Counted from the first letter of the stretch, positions 34,500-44,106 are shown. The stretch: DNA of 64,000 nt from CAXXOK01 sp963675655 (GCA_963675655.1 OY776489.1:2728001-2792000), one strand, 5' to 3'. Notes: generated by a model not told the origin, from the sequence alone. A program made the numbers and translations.

Positions 34500-36095
34500 T
34501 TATTCTATCGTGTCATCCGCATCTTCCTGTAATACTCCGGGCTGGGATACAATCGTTTCAATGTTCAACGTAAACCAGAATGTTGTTCCACTCCCAATGG
34601 TGCTGGTGACGCCATAGTCCAGATGGTGTGCATCAAAGATGCCCTGAACGATGCTCAATCCCAATCCCGTACCAACAGCAGCCCGTTTGTGCGGTTTCTG
34701 CCCCCGATAATACCGACCCCAAATATTGGGTAAATCCTCCTGTGGTATGCCCTCGCCGGTATCGATAATCTCCACGCGCACTTGCGAGCCCTCTACAATT
34801 TGCCGTACAATTACTAGCTTGTCTTCCCCGGTATAGGTAAGTGCGTTGTTAATCAGATTATACACTACCTGACCGATGCGCATTTCATCGGCATATACCC
34901 ATACTGTGTCGGAATGATCAAACTGTACGGTGTACCCTTCCAGCCCGGTTAGTTTCTGATATCGGGTCAATATGCGCTGGATACTACGGGTGAGGTTGAA
35001 GCGCTGCGGATCGATTGGGGTAAGCCCTCGCTTGCCTGCGGTGTAATCCAAAACCGCGTTTACCAAACTGGAAAGCCTGCGTGTTTCATCAATGATGACT
35101 TGCATATTCTCCGGTGTGCTCTCGCCGGGGAGATCGCGCATCGCTTCAGCGTATCCTTCGATCAGCGTTAAGGGTGTGCGTAAATCGTGGGAGATATTTG
35201 CAATCAGCTCGCGCTGCATTTCATCTACCCGTCGCAAGTCTTTTGCAGCTTTTATCAGCGTAGCGTTCAACTGCTGGATTTCCCGGTAACTTACACTGGT
35301 TTTAGCGGGTTTAAAGTTCCCTTCGGATAAGCCGATAGCGGCTTCGCTCGTATCAATGATTGGCAGCGCGATTCTGCGGGAAAGTACGAGCGAAAGCAGG
35401 AAAGATAATACGATCATGAAAACGGCAATAAATAAAAATTGACTTTGCAGCGTTTGAACCGTCGAATCAACAGGGGTAATGATTGTACTTACGAAGATAT
35501 ACTGTGTATCCCCACTGTCGGTAACAACAGACCGAATGGCGACCATGCTGCGGGAAAAACCATCGTCTTCACGGGGCACGGGTCCGCTGAAACGATTTTC
35601 ATTATAATCGCTCTTGTGACCCTCAGAAAGATCAAAGATGCGGTAAAGCGTTGTGTCGCTATTCTGCGCCAGCGTAATATAACGGTTCACATCATAACCG
35701 GACATACGGGCAATAATACTTTCTGAATTCATTTCGGAGGAAATTTGCTTTTCGGCATATTCATTTACGATGAGGATGCTGATATCATTAGTTTCTGCAA
35801 TACGATCTACCAACAACTGCAAACCTTCATTATTAATGTTGTTTTCAATCACATCCAGATTCGCAGTGAGCATATTGGTTTTTTGCAAACGATAAAAATC
35901 CGATAATAACGCTATTTGGAACACCCAGAGAAGCGCAAGCAGCGTTATAGTAAACCCTAAAAAATAGATAAAAATCCTACCTCGTACCCCCAGACGGCTG
36001 AAAGGGGTAAACAAATGCGAAAAGAAATGACGAATGTGTATGCTCTTTTGTTTGTGATTAAGGTTTACAGGTGCGGCCATTTCATGCTTTTTCAA
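34500..36095 (-). CDS. Sensor histidine kinase
   Basis: 531 residues: TM1 (IFIYFLGFTITLLALLWVFQ), an extracellular sensor of about 160 residues, TM2 (FLFIAVFMIVLSFLLSLVLS), HAMP (RRIALPIIDTSEAAIGLSEGNF), HisKA with the phospho-accepting His in ANISHDLRTPLTLIEGYAE, and an HATPase with NLINNALTY, DTGEGIP and GTGLGLSIV. The TTG at 36095 overlaps the regulator gene by 14 bp; ATG 36080 is the alternative start. Signal unknown. Confidence 0.95.
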   Translation of the reverse strand: MKKHEMAAPVNLNHKQKSIHIRHFFSHLFTPFSRLGVRGRIFIYFLGFTITLLALLWVFQIALLSDFYRLQKTNMLTANLDVIENNINNEGLQLLVDRIAETNDISILIVNEYAEKQISSEMNSESIIARMSGYDVNRYITLAQNSDTTLYRIFDLSEGHKSDYNENRFSGPVPREDDGFSRSMVAIRSVVTDSGDTQYIFVSTIITPVDSTVQTLQSQFLFIAVFMIVLSFLLSLVLSRRIALPIIDTSEAAIGLSEGNFKPAKTSVSYREIQQLNATLIKAAKDLRRVDEMQRELIANISHDLRTPLTLIEGYAEAMRDLPGESTPENMQVIIDETRRLSSLVNAVLDYTAGKRGLTPIDPQRFNLTRSIQRILTRYQKLTGLEGYTVQFDHSDTVWVYADEMRIGQVVYNLINNALTYTGEDKLVIVRQIVEGSQVRVEIIDTGEGIPQEDLPNIWGRYYRGQKPHKRAAVGTGLGLSIVQGIFDAHHLDYGVTSTIGSGTTFWFTLNIETIVSQPGVLQEDADDTIE

Positions 36096-36762
36096 AACGG
36101 TATCCCACTCCTCGGAGCGTTACAATATATTTGGCATAATCGCCTAACTGACGGCGCAATAGTTTAATATGTGTGTCCAGCGTACGGTCATCTCCAAAGA
36201 AATCATATCCCCATACTTCGGAAATCAGCTTATCGCGCGTCAGCGCAATACCACGGTTGCGGACTAAAAAGAACAACAGATCGTATTCTTTGGGAGAAAG
36301 ATCGATTTCTTCATCCTGAATGGTGACTTTACGGGCGGTATAATCCACCACCATTTGATCAATCACGGTAGTTTGATGCTCGTTCTCGTTCTGGCTAACG
36401 CCGCGTGCACGCCGCAGCACGGCACCGACGCGCAGCATAAGCTCCTTGGGCGAAAACGGTTTGACGACATAATCGTCAATACCCAGTTCAAAGCCGTGTA
36501 TTTTATCGTATTCTTCGCCCCTGGCGGAGAGCAAGATGATGGGCAGGTTCGGTTCGGTCTTTCGTATTTCGCGCGCAGCCGAGAACCCATCCAATTCCGG
36601 CATCATAATATCCAGAATAATGAGGTCAAAGGTCTCTTTCCGGGCGATTTCCACCGCTTCCATGCCGTTTTCCGCTTCCGAATACTCATAGCCTTCAAAA
36701 GCGGCGTATTTGGCGATCAACGCTCTAATTTTTTGTTCGTCATCCACAATCAACAGCTTCAT
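36082..36762 (-). CDS. OmpR/PhoB-family response regulator
   Basis: 226 residues. The receiver has the acidic pocket DDEQK, the phosphorylated Asp in LIILDIMMPELDGF, and Thr/Ser plus Lys in LLSAR and KPFSPKEL. The winged-helix output (LSPKEYDLLFFLVRNRGIALTRDKLI, DDRTLDTHIKLLRRQLGD, LRGVGYRFE) is of the OmpR type. It partners the overlapping kinase. Targets are not visible. Confidence 0.96.
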   Translation of the reverse strand: MKLLIVDDEQKIRALIAKYAAFEGYEYSEAENGMEAVEIARKETFDLIILDIMMPELDGFSAAREIRKTEPNLPIILLSARGEEYDKIHGFELGIDDYVVKPFSPKELMLRVGAVLRRARGVSQNENEHQTTVIDQMVVDYTARKVTIQDEEIDLSPKEYDLLFFLVRNRGIALTRDKLISEVWGYDFFGDDRTLDTHIKLLRRQLGDYAKYIVTLRGVGYRFEKA

Positions 36763-36852
36763 GCCGATCCCTCTTCCCTATGTTGCGATTCCCATTATGC
36801 ACAGTATACCAAACAAACTTGCGAGACTCAATCATTCTCCATATTGGCGGGG

Positions 36853-36954
36853 CTAAGGCAACACGGCATACTGTACCAGCAAAATGGCAACGGTAAACCC
36901 TACACCTAAAATTTTGAGGATCAGCGAAATCATTCTCGTCCACAATGTATTCAC
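36853..36954 (-). CDS. Small membrane protein upstream of the two-component genes (33 residues)
   Basis: GTG at 36954 preceded by GAGGTG at good spacing, reading MNTLWTRMISLILKILGVGF and then TVAILLVQYAVLP. A short amphipathic-basic start is followed by one TM helix. It lies about 90 bp ahead of the response regulator on the same strand and could be a membrane peptide that modulates the kinase. No homologue is recognised. Confidence 0.5.
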   Translation of the reverse strand: MNTLWTRMISLILKILGVGFTVAILLVQYAVLP

Positions 36955-37062
36955 CCGCCATTCACCTCGTCCGTAGGATTGCGCTTACAGGAAGATTATC
37001 CCTTTAGTGCGTGAAACATATATGAACATCCCTTGAACTTTCCCTGAAAGCGTAGGGAGGAA

Positions 37063-37091
37063 TTGGCAGGTATAGAGAGGTGTGATATAAT
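37063..37091 (+). promoter_or_regulatory. Promoter of the TraX-family gene
   Basis: TTGGCA (37063-37068), 17 bp, TATAAT (37086-37091), 28 bp ahead of the ATG. Confidence 0.7.
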
Positions 37092-37119
37092 CAACCGACA
37101 GAGTGGAGGATGGAAACAG

Positions 37120-37920
37120 ATGCAGACGCAAACGGTTACAGCCAAACGTTTACCGCAGCTGGGCGGCAATACGGATACCGGATGGTTAAAGGCTGTCGCG
37201 CTGGTTTTTATGATGATCGACCATCTGGGCGTGGCGGTTTTCCCAAATATTCCAGAGATGCGGGTTCTCGGGCGTATCGCTATGCCTATTTACGTATGGT
37301 GTCTGGTGGTCGGTGCGGAGTATACGCATAACATTTTCCGATATGCGTTCCGTTTGCTCATCCTTGCGGTTATCTCTCAACCCATTAATATGATTGCACT
37401 GGATAATCCGTGGACTAAGCTAAACATACTGTTTTTACTGTTTTTAGGTGTTGTGGCAATCGGCGGAATACAGAAAAAATGGTATGGAAGCCAGTTCTGG
37501 GCTCCAATCCTTTGCTACTTGTTTCTTGGCTTTGTACAGGTGGATTATGGCTGGAAGGGACTCACGTTTATCCTGCTGATGTATGCGGCGCGGAAAAGCA
37601 CAGGCGGGCTGGCTGCTGTGTTTTTAGCATTTGCGATGTATTGGGGCGGAAGCGGACGGCAAGTTACATCCTTTGGGGGTGTGCCGTTTACTTTTTTATC
37701 CTGGCCAGGCATCGGCAATGTACTCTCGCCATTATTCCGAATACAGGCGATGATGTGGATGGCCTTGCCTTTACTCCTTGTTCCGTCACATATTCACCTG
37801 AAAATGCCGAAATGGCTGGGATACGGTTTGTACCCATTACATTTGTTAGTCATTATTGGAATTCGGCTACTAATGGGGGATACGTTGGCTAGCTTACTTT
37901 CCGTACTGTCGCAGTTTTAG
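37120..37920 (+). CDS. TraX-family integral membrane protein (acetyltransferase-like)
   Basis: 266 residues and about eight TM segments. The conserved start GWLKAVALVFMMIDHLGVAVFP holds the D-H pair of the TraX family, followed by LGRIAMPIYVWCLVVGAEYT and SQPINMIAL. TraX acetylates F pilin in plasmids; the chromosomal relatives in Firmicutes are thought to acetylate envelope substrates. ATG 37120 follows GGAGG; the longer frame to 37063 overlaps the promoter and is ignored. Confidence 0.87.
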   Translation: MQTQTVTAKRLPQLGGNTDTGWLKAVALVFMMIDHLGVAVFPNIPEMRVLGRIAMPIYVWCLVVGAEYTHNIFRYAFRLLILAVISQPINMIALDNPWTKLNILFLLFLGVVAIGGIQKKWYGSQFWAPILCYLFLGFVQVDYGWKGLTFILLMYAARKSTGGLAAVFLAFAMYWGGSGRQVTSFGGVPFTFLSWPGIGNVLSPLFRIQAMMWMALPLLLVPSHIHLKMPKWLGYGLYPLHLLVIIGIRLLMGDTLASLLSVLSQF

Positions 37921-38097
37921 CCGGCGAGTGAAAAAGCAAGGAACGATCTAAGCCTGATAAAGATTATGCTTTGCTGCAAAGGTCGCGTTTATCCTATTGC
38001 ACGAATGAATGCGTATGAGTTTTTCAACGTTTTTGTTTAGTATATACTTCGTTTTCTGACATAATTGGCATATTATACGCTGCATAGTTAAGAATAG

Positions 38098-38134
38098 ACA
38101 GCAAAGAGCGGATTGCGATAGCAGCAATCCGCTC
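38098..38134 (-). terminator. Terminator of icd
   Basis: An 11 bp stem (38106-38116 with 38124-38134) just after the icd stop on the minus strand, followed by TTT. It may also serve TraX. Confidence 0.65.
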
Positions 38135-38158
38135 GGATCGTTATATTGTTTATTGATG

Positions 38159-39367
38159 TTACGCCATCATGGTTTGCAGGGTTTCGGCAATGGCGGAAAG
38201 GAAATCTTCGGTGTTGAGCGCCTGCGCCTTGCCAGAGAAGAGCAGCACAAGGTCTTTGGTCATCTTTCCGCTTTCGATCGTCGAAATGGTTGCCTTTTCA
38301 AGCTTTGCGGCAAATTCGCTCAACGCGGTAAGACCGTCCAGTTCGCCGCGCTTGCTGAGCGCACCGGTCCAAGCGAAAATGGTTGCAACTGGGTTGGTGC
38401 TTGTTTCTTCGCCTTTTAGATGACGGTAATAATGCCGCGTAACCGTGCCGTGCGCCGCTTCGTATTCAAACTGGCCGTGCGGAGAAACCAGTACGCTGGT
38501 CATCATTGCCAGGCTGCTGAACGCGGTAGCAAGCATATCGCTCATAACATCGCCGTCGTAGTTTTTCATCGCCCAGATAAAGCCGCCTTCGCTGCGGATG
38601 ACACGAGCCACAGCATCGTCAATCAAGGTATAGAAATAGCTGATGCCGGCTTTTTCAAAATCTGCTTTATAGGTGTTTTCATACAGATCGTTGAAAACAT
38701 CTTTAAAGTGATGATCATATGTTTTTGAAATGGTATCCTTAGTGGAAAACCACAGGTCCTGTTTTACTTCCAAAGCATACTGGAAGCAGGAATGTGCAAA
38801 GCTTTCGATGCTGCTGTCGGTGTTGTGCATGCCGCGAATAACGCCGGGACCATCAAACTGGTGAATCGGCAGGCGAACTTCTTTGCCGCTTTCATCGGTA
38901 AAGCACATTTCCGCCAACCCTTTACCGGGTACACGGTATTCAACGTTCTTATACAAGTCGCCATAAGCGTGGCGGGCGATGATAATAGGCTTTTTCCAAT
39001 TGATAACGCAAGGGTGGATGCCCTCTACCAGCACGGGTGCACGAAAAACGGTACCATCCAGAATCGCGCGGATGGTGCCGTTAGGGCTTTTCCACATCTG
39101 TTTCAAATCATACTCTTTCACCCGCTGTGCGTTGGGGGTGATGGTTGCACATTTTACGGCTACGCCCAGCCGTTTGGTGGCCAGTGCGCTGTCTTCAGTT
39201 ACTTGGTCGTCGGTCTCATCCCTGTGCTTGAGACCTAGATCATAATACTCCGTTTTCAGATCCACGTAGGGCAAAATCAACTGATCTTTGATTTTTTGCC
39301 ACAATACGCGCGTCATTTCGTCGCCGTCCATTTCGACGAGCGGCGTCGTCATTTTGATTTTCTCCAT
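38159..39367 (-). CDS. icd: NADP-dependent isocitrate dehydrogenase (eukaryote-like type)
   Basis: Oxidises isocitrate to 2-oxoglutarate, supplying NADPH and the glutamate skeleton. 402 residues and the sequence style of the IDH1/IDH2 subfamily: TPLVEMDGDEMTRVLW, ATITPNAQRVKEYDLKQMWKSPNGTIR, GTVFRAPVLVEGI, KNYDGDVMSDMLATAFSSL and EAAHGTVTRHYYRHLKGEETSTNP. The K-N-Y-D-G-D-V block gives the metal-binding aspartates. A single gene with promoter and terminator. Confidence 0.96.
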   Translation of the reverse strand: MEKIKMTTPLVEMDGDEMTRVLWQKIKDQLILPYVDLKTEYYDLGLKHRDETDDQVTEDSALATKRLGVAVKCATITPNAQRVKEYDLKQMWKSPNGTIRAILDGTVFRAPVLVEGIHPCVINWKKPIIIARHAYGDLYKNVEYRVPGKGLAEMCFTDESGKEVRLPIHQFDGPGVIRGMHNTDSSIESFAHSCFQYALEVKQDLWFSTKDTISKTYDHHFKDVFNDLYENTYKADFEKAGISYFYTLIDDAVARVIRSEGGFIWAMKNYDGDVMSDMLATAFSSLAMMTSVLVSPHGQFEYEAAHGTVTRHYYRHLKGEETSTNPVATIFAWTGALSKRGELDGLTALSEFAAKLEKATISTIESGKMTKDLVLLFSGKAQALNTEDFLSAIAETLQTMMA

Positions 39368-39413
39368 TACGTTATCCCTTTCTGAAAATTCCCACAGTAT
39401 GGGATTCTATTGT

Positions 39414-39442
39414 ATTGTATCGGCTTTGCATACTGTTTTCAA
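39414..39442 (-). promoter_or_regulatory. Promoter of icd
   Basis: Minus strand: TTGAAA (39442-39437), 17 bp, TACAAT (39419-39414). Confidence 0.65.
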
Positions 39443-39515
39443 GGGACGAACAGGAAAAATACAAGGAGGAGTGCAACGTATAAACAAGCATATTGTTTTG
39501 CTATTATAAAAGAAC

Positions 39516-39566
39516 TTATCCATAATTAAACCGACGGATTGATTCCAACTGCTTGATTATGGATAA
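39516..39566. repeat. 11 bp inverted repeat with a 29 bp loop after the Hsp70 gene
   Basis: TTATCCATAAT (39516-39526) and ATTATGGATAA (39556-39566) are perfect complements. The right arm ends one base before the Hsp70 stop codon. It may form a terminator-like hairpin or be an operator of some kind. Confidence 0.5.
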
Positions 39567-39567
39567 A

Positions 39568-41457
39568 CTATTGAATCGGTATTTCCGCTTCCTGCGCCGT
39601 TTGGTACAGATATTGCTGAAAGGCGGTCGTAAAGCCGTTGATGATTTTTTGCGAAAACTCGCCATCTTTCTTGCCGAGTTCACGAATCAGCGCATCCCGT
39701 ATCGTCTTTCGGGTGCTTTCGCTGCGTAGGCGTTTTTCAACGTTTGCCATGCGCAGGATACGCGGCAGTTTAGCGCGCATCAACATGCTGCTGACAGCAG
39801 GCCAGCCGAAGGCCGCGATGACGGCTCCGACAGCAGCGCCCGCCAACAAACCCAACGGACCTGTCGCAATCAAAGCCACACCGCCGCCGCCACAAAGCAG
39901 CGCACCGACAACACTGAGGCTAACGCCGACCAGCGCACCGATAAGCGGGAAGCCCATCAGTTCCTTTGCACCCAGCTTTAGCGTTGCAGAATCGCCGCTC
40001 GGGGCAAAGACGAGCTTCATTTCTTCCCGGGGAACCTGATACCGATCACAAATGGGATCGATCATGGCTTGCAATGTGCTGGTCAACCCACCCATCCATT
40101 GCGAAAGTATGGGGGAGAGAGACTCCACGGCCATGGGGGAAGCGAGTACACGTTCGATACGGCGCTGCATCTGGTCGTTCATTTGCTCCAGCGTATCAAT
40201 ATCTCCGTTTTGCCATGCGGCTGCAATGGGTATCGCGGCCTCGGCAAGGGTTAATTCCGTTAGTGCTCCGGCAACACCCGGCATTAATTCCGGCAGTGCA
40301 TTTCTCGCGACATTGCCGATTCTCTCGGGGGTGACTTCCTCCTGTATCGCTTTGCGAAACGCGCGTAGGTTATCATCCACCCAGCCTGCATAAGCTAAAC
40401 CCTTGGCAATAGAGAATTCCGGTTCCGGGCACAGTACTATCACTGCATCGGAAAATAAATCGTGGCACTGCTTTTGCACGATCGGCATCCGCGATGCGCC
40501 GCCGGTAAGCAGTACCAGCTTTGGCGGATGATCCATCGTAACTATTTTGGCGTTTTCCAACGATAGCTGAAGCGCACGGGAAAAACTAATGCCATTGAGT
40601 GATTCCAATACTTCGTTTTCAATGGCTTCCGCCTCTGAAGCATCCATAGTAAGCGTTATTTTTTGTACACCGTCATAATAAATGCGCAGGCTCTTGCTGA
40701 TAGAAGGGGCGGTCTCCTGTGAAAGCGCGTTATAATATTGCTCCTTTACCTTTCGAGCTGCCAGTTCGCAATAGCTATACCAACTGCGGCTTTTCATAAA
40801 AACAGCTTCAATAGCCTGACTATCCCGGCTGCGTTCCACGGCACGCTGTAGAATTGCCGCATCCAGCAAACCGCCACCTAAATGCGTATCGCCAAAAGTG
40901 CCGACTCCGGTTTCCCGTCCGTCGACAATATACGCAAAATCCAGCGTTGAACTGCCCAAATCGATAACTAATGCACTTTGCCGCAGAAGATCCAAATCAA
41001 GCGCAATGGTTTTTGCATACTTAGCGTATAGAAATGCTGCACGGGATTCGGAGATAACCTGCGGAGCACGTACACCCGCCCTGACGAGCAAATCCGCATA
41101 ACGGGCGCGCGCTGCGGCATTCCACCCGGCCGGACACCCGACGACAACGCGGTCGTCATCCTGGTAGGCATCCGTATCGCGAAGCGCTTGCAAAATGCCC
41201 TTCACAAAGCGGACGATCGTATCATAGCTGTGCGGGTCGTCGGTGAAGCGGCTTTTAAAACGTACGCTTAAATCATCCGCCATGACACTGGTATAGGCTT
41301 GCTCACCAATGACGATCTCGCCATTGAGCAAACCCACAGCGGAGATGATGCTTTTACTGCCGACAATCGGCTGAATAATCGGCTCAATGGCTGAGCCCTG
41401 TTGAAAAAGTGCAACAGCGCTCTCTCCGTCGCCTAAGTCAAAACCAATATATCGCAT
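39568..41457 (-). CDS. Membrane-associated Hsp70-like ATPase
   Basis: 629 residues. Residues 1-370 are an actin/Hsp70 ATPase fold: phosphate-1 YIGFDLGDGESAVALF, VVVGCPAGWNAAARARY, SESRAAFLYAKYA, phosphate-2 VIDLGSSTLDFAYI, adenosine motif LVLLTGGASRMPIV. In place of the DnaK peptide-binding beta sandwich there is a helical region and then a long Gly/Ala hydrophobic stretch (ALVGVSLSVVGALLCGGG, GLLAGAAVGAVIAAFG) that should insert in a membrane. A basic tail follows. It is not DnaK. The gene upstream also has a TM pair, and the two form a small unit. Confidence 0.85.
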   Translation of the reverse strand: MRYIGFDLGDGESAVALFQQGSAIEPIIQPIVGSKSIISAVGLLNGEIVIGEQAYTSVMADDLSVRFKSRFTDDPHSYDTIVRFVKGILQALRDTDAYQDDDRVVVGCPAGWNAAARARYADLLVRAGVRAPQVISESRAAFLYAKYAKTIALDLDLLRQSALVIDLGSSTLDFAYIVDGRETGVGTFGDTHLGGGLLDAAILQRAVERSRDSQAIEAVFMKSRSWYSYCELAARKVKEQYYNALSQETAPSISKSLRIYYDGVQKITLTMDASEAEAIENEVLESLNGISFSRALQLSLENAKIVTMDHPPKLVLLTGGASRMPIVQKQCHDLFSDAVIVLCPEPEFSIAKGLAYAGWVDDNLRAFRKAIQEEVTPERIGNVARNALPELMPGVAGALTELTLAEAAIPIAAAWQNGDIDTLEQMNDQMQRRIERVLASPMAVESLSPILSQWMGGLTSTLQAMIDPICDRYQVPREEMKLVFAPSGDSATLKLGAKELMGFPLIGALVGVSLSVVGALLCGGGGVALIATGPLGLLAGAAVGAVIAAFGWPAVSSMLMRAKLPRILRMANVEKRLRSESTRKTIRDALIRELGKKDGEFSQKIINGFTTAFQQYLYQTAQEAEIPIQ

Positions 41458-41513
41458 GTTCTGCTCCTTATCACAGTTGAACGGTGCATGTTGTTTTTGA
41501 GGAAGAAAGCTTC

Positions 41514-42368
41514 TTATTGTGACGCTTCCTGCACGGCGGCGGTACCCCGAAAAAGTAGAGAACCGTCTTTTTGCGAAACCAGCGCTGGTACCAGCGTACG
41601 TGTTTTGTTTAAACTGGGTAAAATGGTAAAATTGCCTGCAATCTCCGCATTATAGGCTTCCGCGCGCACCCCGCGGCCTGCCAGCAGTAACCTTGCTGCG
41701 GCAACTGCATCTTCGCCGGATTCACCCTCGCATTCGCAAACAGCTTGCATCAGCTCCGCAAGCAAAGCGATGTCCTGCGTCTCCGGTGATGCGCTGCGCA
41801 GGGCGATCTGCTCGTTTAAATAAGCAAAATCGTTCGCAAAGCGGTCTATTGCTTTCATTTGTGCATCAATAGCCTGCAATAGTCTATCCCTATCGGGGGT
41901 GATTGTTACTTTAACACGATCCTGCGGAAGCTGCGGGGCGTGGGAACGGTGCGATTGCAGCCATCCGATGATTGTTGCAATCAGCGCGCCGGCTAACGGA
42001 ATCCATAGCAATGGTTCGCCTTTTACATAGGCGAAAACACCTACGGCTGCCTGCACCGCACAAGCGGGTAGTAAAAAGCGCGCCGTATTCCGCTTCTGCT
42101 TTGGTTTTTCAGAAGCGGCAAGCGGCTGTGCAACCCAGGTGCTTGTGCTCATGGGCACTTCCAATAGCGTCAGCGAGGTTTTGATACACGAAAATAAAAT
42201 CCCCACCTGCTGGCGCAGAGAATCGTCCTGCTGCTCGGACATGGTGATTTGCTCTACTTGCGCCAGCGCACGGCGAATAAGGTAGACTGTAGCCGAGACT
42301 TCCTGCGACGCCTGCAGACTGGCTTGTAACTGTTCTTTTTGGGTAAGCCAACATTGATATGCACTCAT
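41514..42368 (-). CDS. Membrane protein partner of the Hsp70-like ATPase (unknown family)
   Basis: 284 residues from ATG 42368 (MSAYQCWLTQKEQLQ), with AGGAGG upstream; the frame is open to 42410. It has an N-terminal helical, Gln-rich region, then two adjacent hydrophobic segments (FLLPACAVQAAVGVFAYV and LLWIPLAGALIATIIGWL) and a C-terminal soluble part with ITPDRDRLLQAIDAQMKAIDRF. No family is recognised. It starts the two-gene unit with the Hsp70 protein (56 bp apart). A role as its membrane partner or client adaptor is inferred only from position. Confidence 0.75.
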   Translation of the reverse strand: MSAYQCWLTQKEQLQASLQASQEVSATVYLIRRALAQVEQITMSEQQDDSLRQQVGILFSCIKTSLTLLEVPMSTSTWVAQPLAASEKPKQKRNTARFLLPACAVQAAVGVFAYVKGEPLLWIPLAGALIATIIGWLQSHRSHAPQLPQDRVKVTITPDRDRLLQAIDAQMKAIDRFANDFAYLNEQIALRSASPETQDIALLAELMQAVCECEGESGEDAVAAARLLLAGRGVRAEAYNAEIAGNFTILPSLNKTRTLVPALVSQKDGSLLFRGTAAVQEASQ

Positions 42369-42452
42369 ATATACCTCCTGTGGCGGTATGCTGTACGCAA
42401 CAGGTTGCATTTATCCATAGAAAAATGCAGCTTCAATATGGAATGATTCTTA

Positions 42453-43157
42453 TTATAGCTTTTGTAAGGAACTTATTTCTTCGGGCGTCAGTTCCCGCCA
42501 CATACCGCGGGGCAAATCGCCCAATTTGAGTGGACCGAAACGGATGCGCCGGAGCATAACGACTTGATGGCCGATCGCAGCAACCATTTTACGTACCTGC
42601 CGGTTGCGCCCTTCATGAATGGTGACGATCATATCGGTATACAGCGGAGTAACGTTGAGTATACGTACTTTAGCCGGGCTGGTTTTCCGGCCGTCGATTA
42701 CAACGCCGCGCTCCAATAGGCTCGCCTCCGGCGAGGATACCTGTTGGCTAACCCGTGCCAAGTAAGCCTTATCCACTTCACGGGAGGGATGTAAAAGCCG
42801 CTCGGTCAGATCACCATCATTGGTCATCAGCAGCAAACCTTCACTATCGTAATCCAACCGGCCGACGGGGTATAACCTTACGGGGAAATCGCGAAATTTA
42901 TCCAGCACAGTGGCGCGCCCCTTGGGATCGGTAACAGTAGTGACTTCACCGGCGGGTTTATGGTAAAGAACATAATGCTTTTCCGCCTCGGGAAGTACAG
43001 GCTTGCCATCCACGGTAACCTGCTGACCCGCTTCAACGGAAACACCCATAACAGTCACGGGCTGGCCGTCTACGCTTACACGACCTTCTTGTATCATTTT
43101 CTCCGCTGTGCGGCGGGAAGCAACTCCGCATTGAGCCAGATATTTTTGCAGACGCAT
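42453..43157 (-). CDS. rluB: 23S rRNA pseudouridine synthase, RsuA/RluB family
   Basis: 234 residues. An N-terminal S4 domain (MRLQKYLAQCGVASRRTAEKM, IQEGRVSVDGQPV) and the RsuA-type catalytic core with the aspartate in YPVGRLDYDSEGLLLMTNDG, KAYLARV and EGRNRQVRKMVAAIGHQV. RluB modifies the peptidyl-transferase region of 23S rRNA; assignment between RluB and RluE is by similarity only. The 43158-43447 gap upstream holds no gene I can support. Confidence 0.9.
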   Translation of the reverse strand: MRLQKYLAQCGVASRRTAEKMIQEGRVSVDGQPVTVMGVSVEAGQQVTVDGKPVLPEAEKHYVLYHKPAGEVTTVTDPKGRATVLDKFRDFPVRLYPVGRLDYDSEGLLLMTNDGDLTERLLHPSREVDKAYLARVSQQVSSPEASLLERGVVIDGRKTSPAKVRILNVTPLYTDMIVTIHEGRNRQVRKMVAAIGHQVVMLRRIRFGPLKLGDLPRGMWRELTPEEISSLQKL

Positions 43158-43447
43158 GGATGTTCCTCCATTATATATTCATGATTGGTCAAATGAACGG
43201 GGTAAACATTGGTTCTTATGGAAATGGTAATTAACTATTATAGTCAAGGGTACATTGACGATAGGACGATTGCGTAAGTTTATTGGGGAGTTAACAGGCA
43301 GTAATATCGTCCATCCTTCTGCGGTTTGCCCCCAAACTAAGGAAAAACCTTGATTATACAGAGCTGTCCTATGACACCGAAAGCATATCAAAAAAAGGGA
43401 AACCTGACAAGCAGGGTTTTTCATGGGAAAAGATCGTAACGACAGGG

Positions 43448-43915
43448 TTACGTAAGCGGAGCAGGCGTTACCGGCACTACAGATTGCAGCGAAGTTAAAG
43501 GCATTTCAACCTGATAACCGATTTTACCAGCGCTGAAAATAATCATATCCATAGCTTGCGCGCTGGCGTCTATAAAGGTAGGAAACCCCTTTTTCATACC
43601 GATAGGCGAACAACCTCCGTGCACATAACCAGTCAGCGGAAGCAGCTCGCGTGCTTTAATCATCGTTATCGCTTTTTCGTTCGCTGCTTTAGCGGCGCTT
43701 TTCAGGTTCAGTTCCGATGCAACGGGAATCATAAACACATAGTGCTGTCCGCTTTTCCCAACGGTTACCAGCGTTTTAAACACACTCTCCCGTGGAAGCC
43801 CTAAATAATCGGCCATCTCTACGCCGCTGAGCGCCTGTTTAGTAGATAATTCATAACGCTGATATGGGATTTGCTTGCTTTCCAGCACTCGCATAACATT
43901 TGTTTTCACATCCAT
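43448..43915 (-). CDS. ybaK: Cys-tRNA(Pro)/Cys-tRNA(Cys) deacylase YbaK/EbsC family
   Basis: 155 residues of the YbaK fold that hydrolyses mischarged tRNA. ALSGVEMADYLGLPRESVFKTLVTVG, the catalytic Lys region YVFMIPVASELNLKSAAKA, and GYVHGGCSPIGMKKGFPTFID are the family blocks. A single gene; no ribosome binding site oddities. Confidence 0.93.
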   Translation of the reverse strand: MDVKTNVMRVLESKQIPYQRYELSTKQALSGVEMADYLGLPRESVFKTLVTVGKSGQHYVFMIPVASELNLKSAAKAANEKAITMIKARELLPLTGYVHGGCSPIGMKKGFPTFIDASAQAMDMIIFSAGKIGYQVEMPLTSLQSVVPVTPAPLT

Positions 43916-44106
43916 AGGGGTTCATCTCCAATTCTTTAGGAAACGGTGTTCATTATAGCAAATACAGTCCTATGGCGCAATCGCGCTTGATATAGAGAGA
44001 ATAACAAAGTGTGGTTGTTTATATAAAATGGATTGTCAAGCGTTGACCCTTCCCCAAGGTTGTGCTATGCTTCATTAAACATATAGCACGAAAGGAGAAG
44101 AGCAAG

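Noticed and set aside
43179..43424. 81-residue minus-strand ORF between rluB and ybaK
   Set aside because: No ribosome binding site or recognisable pattern; treated as intergenic.
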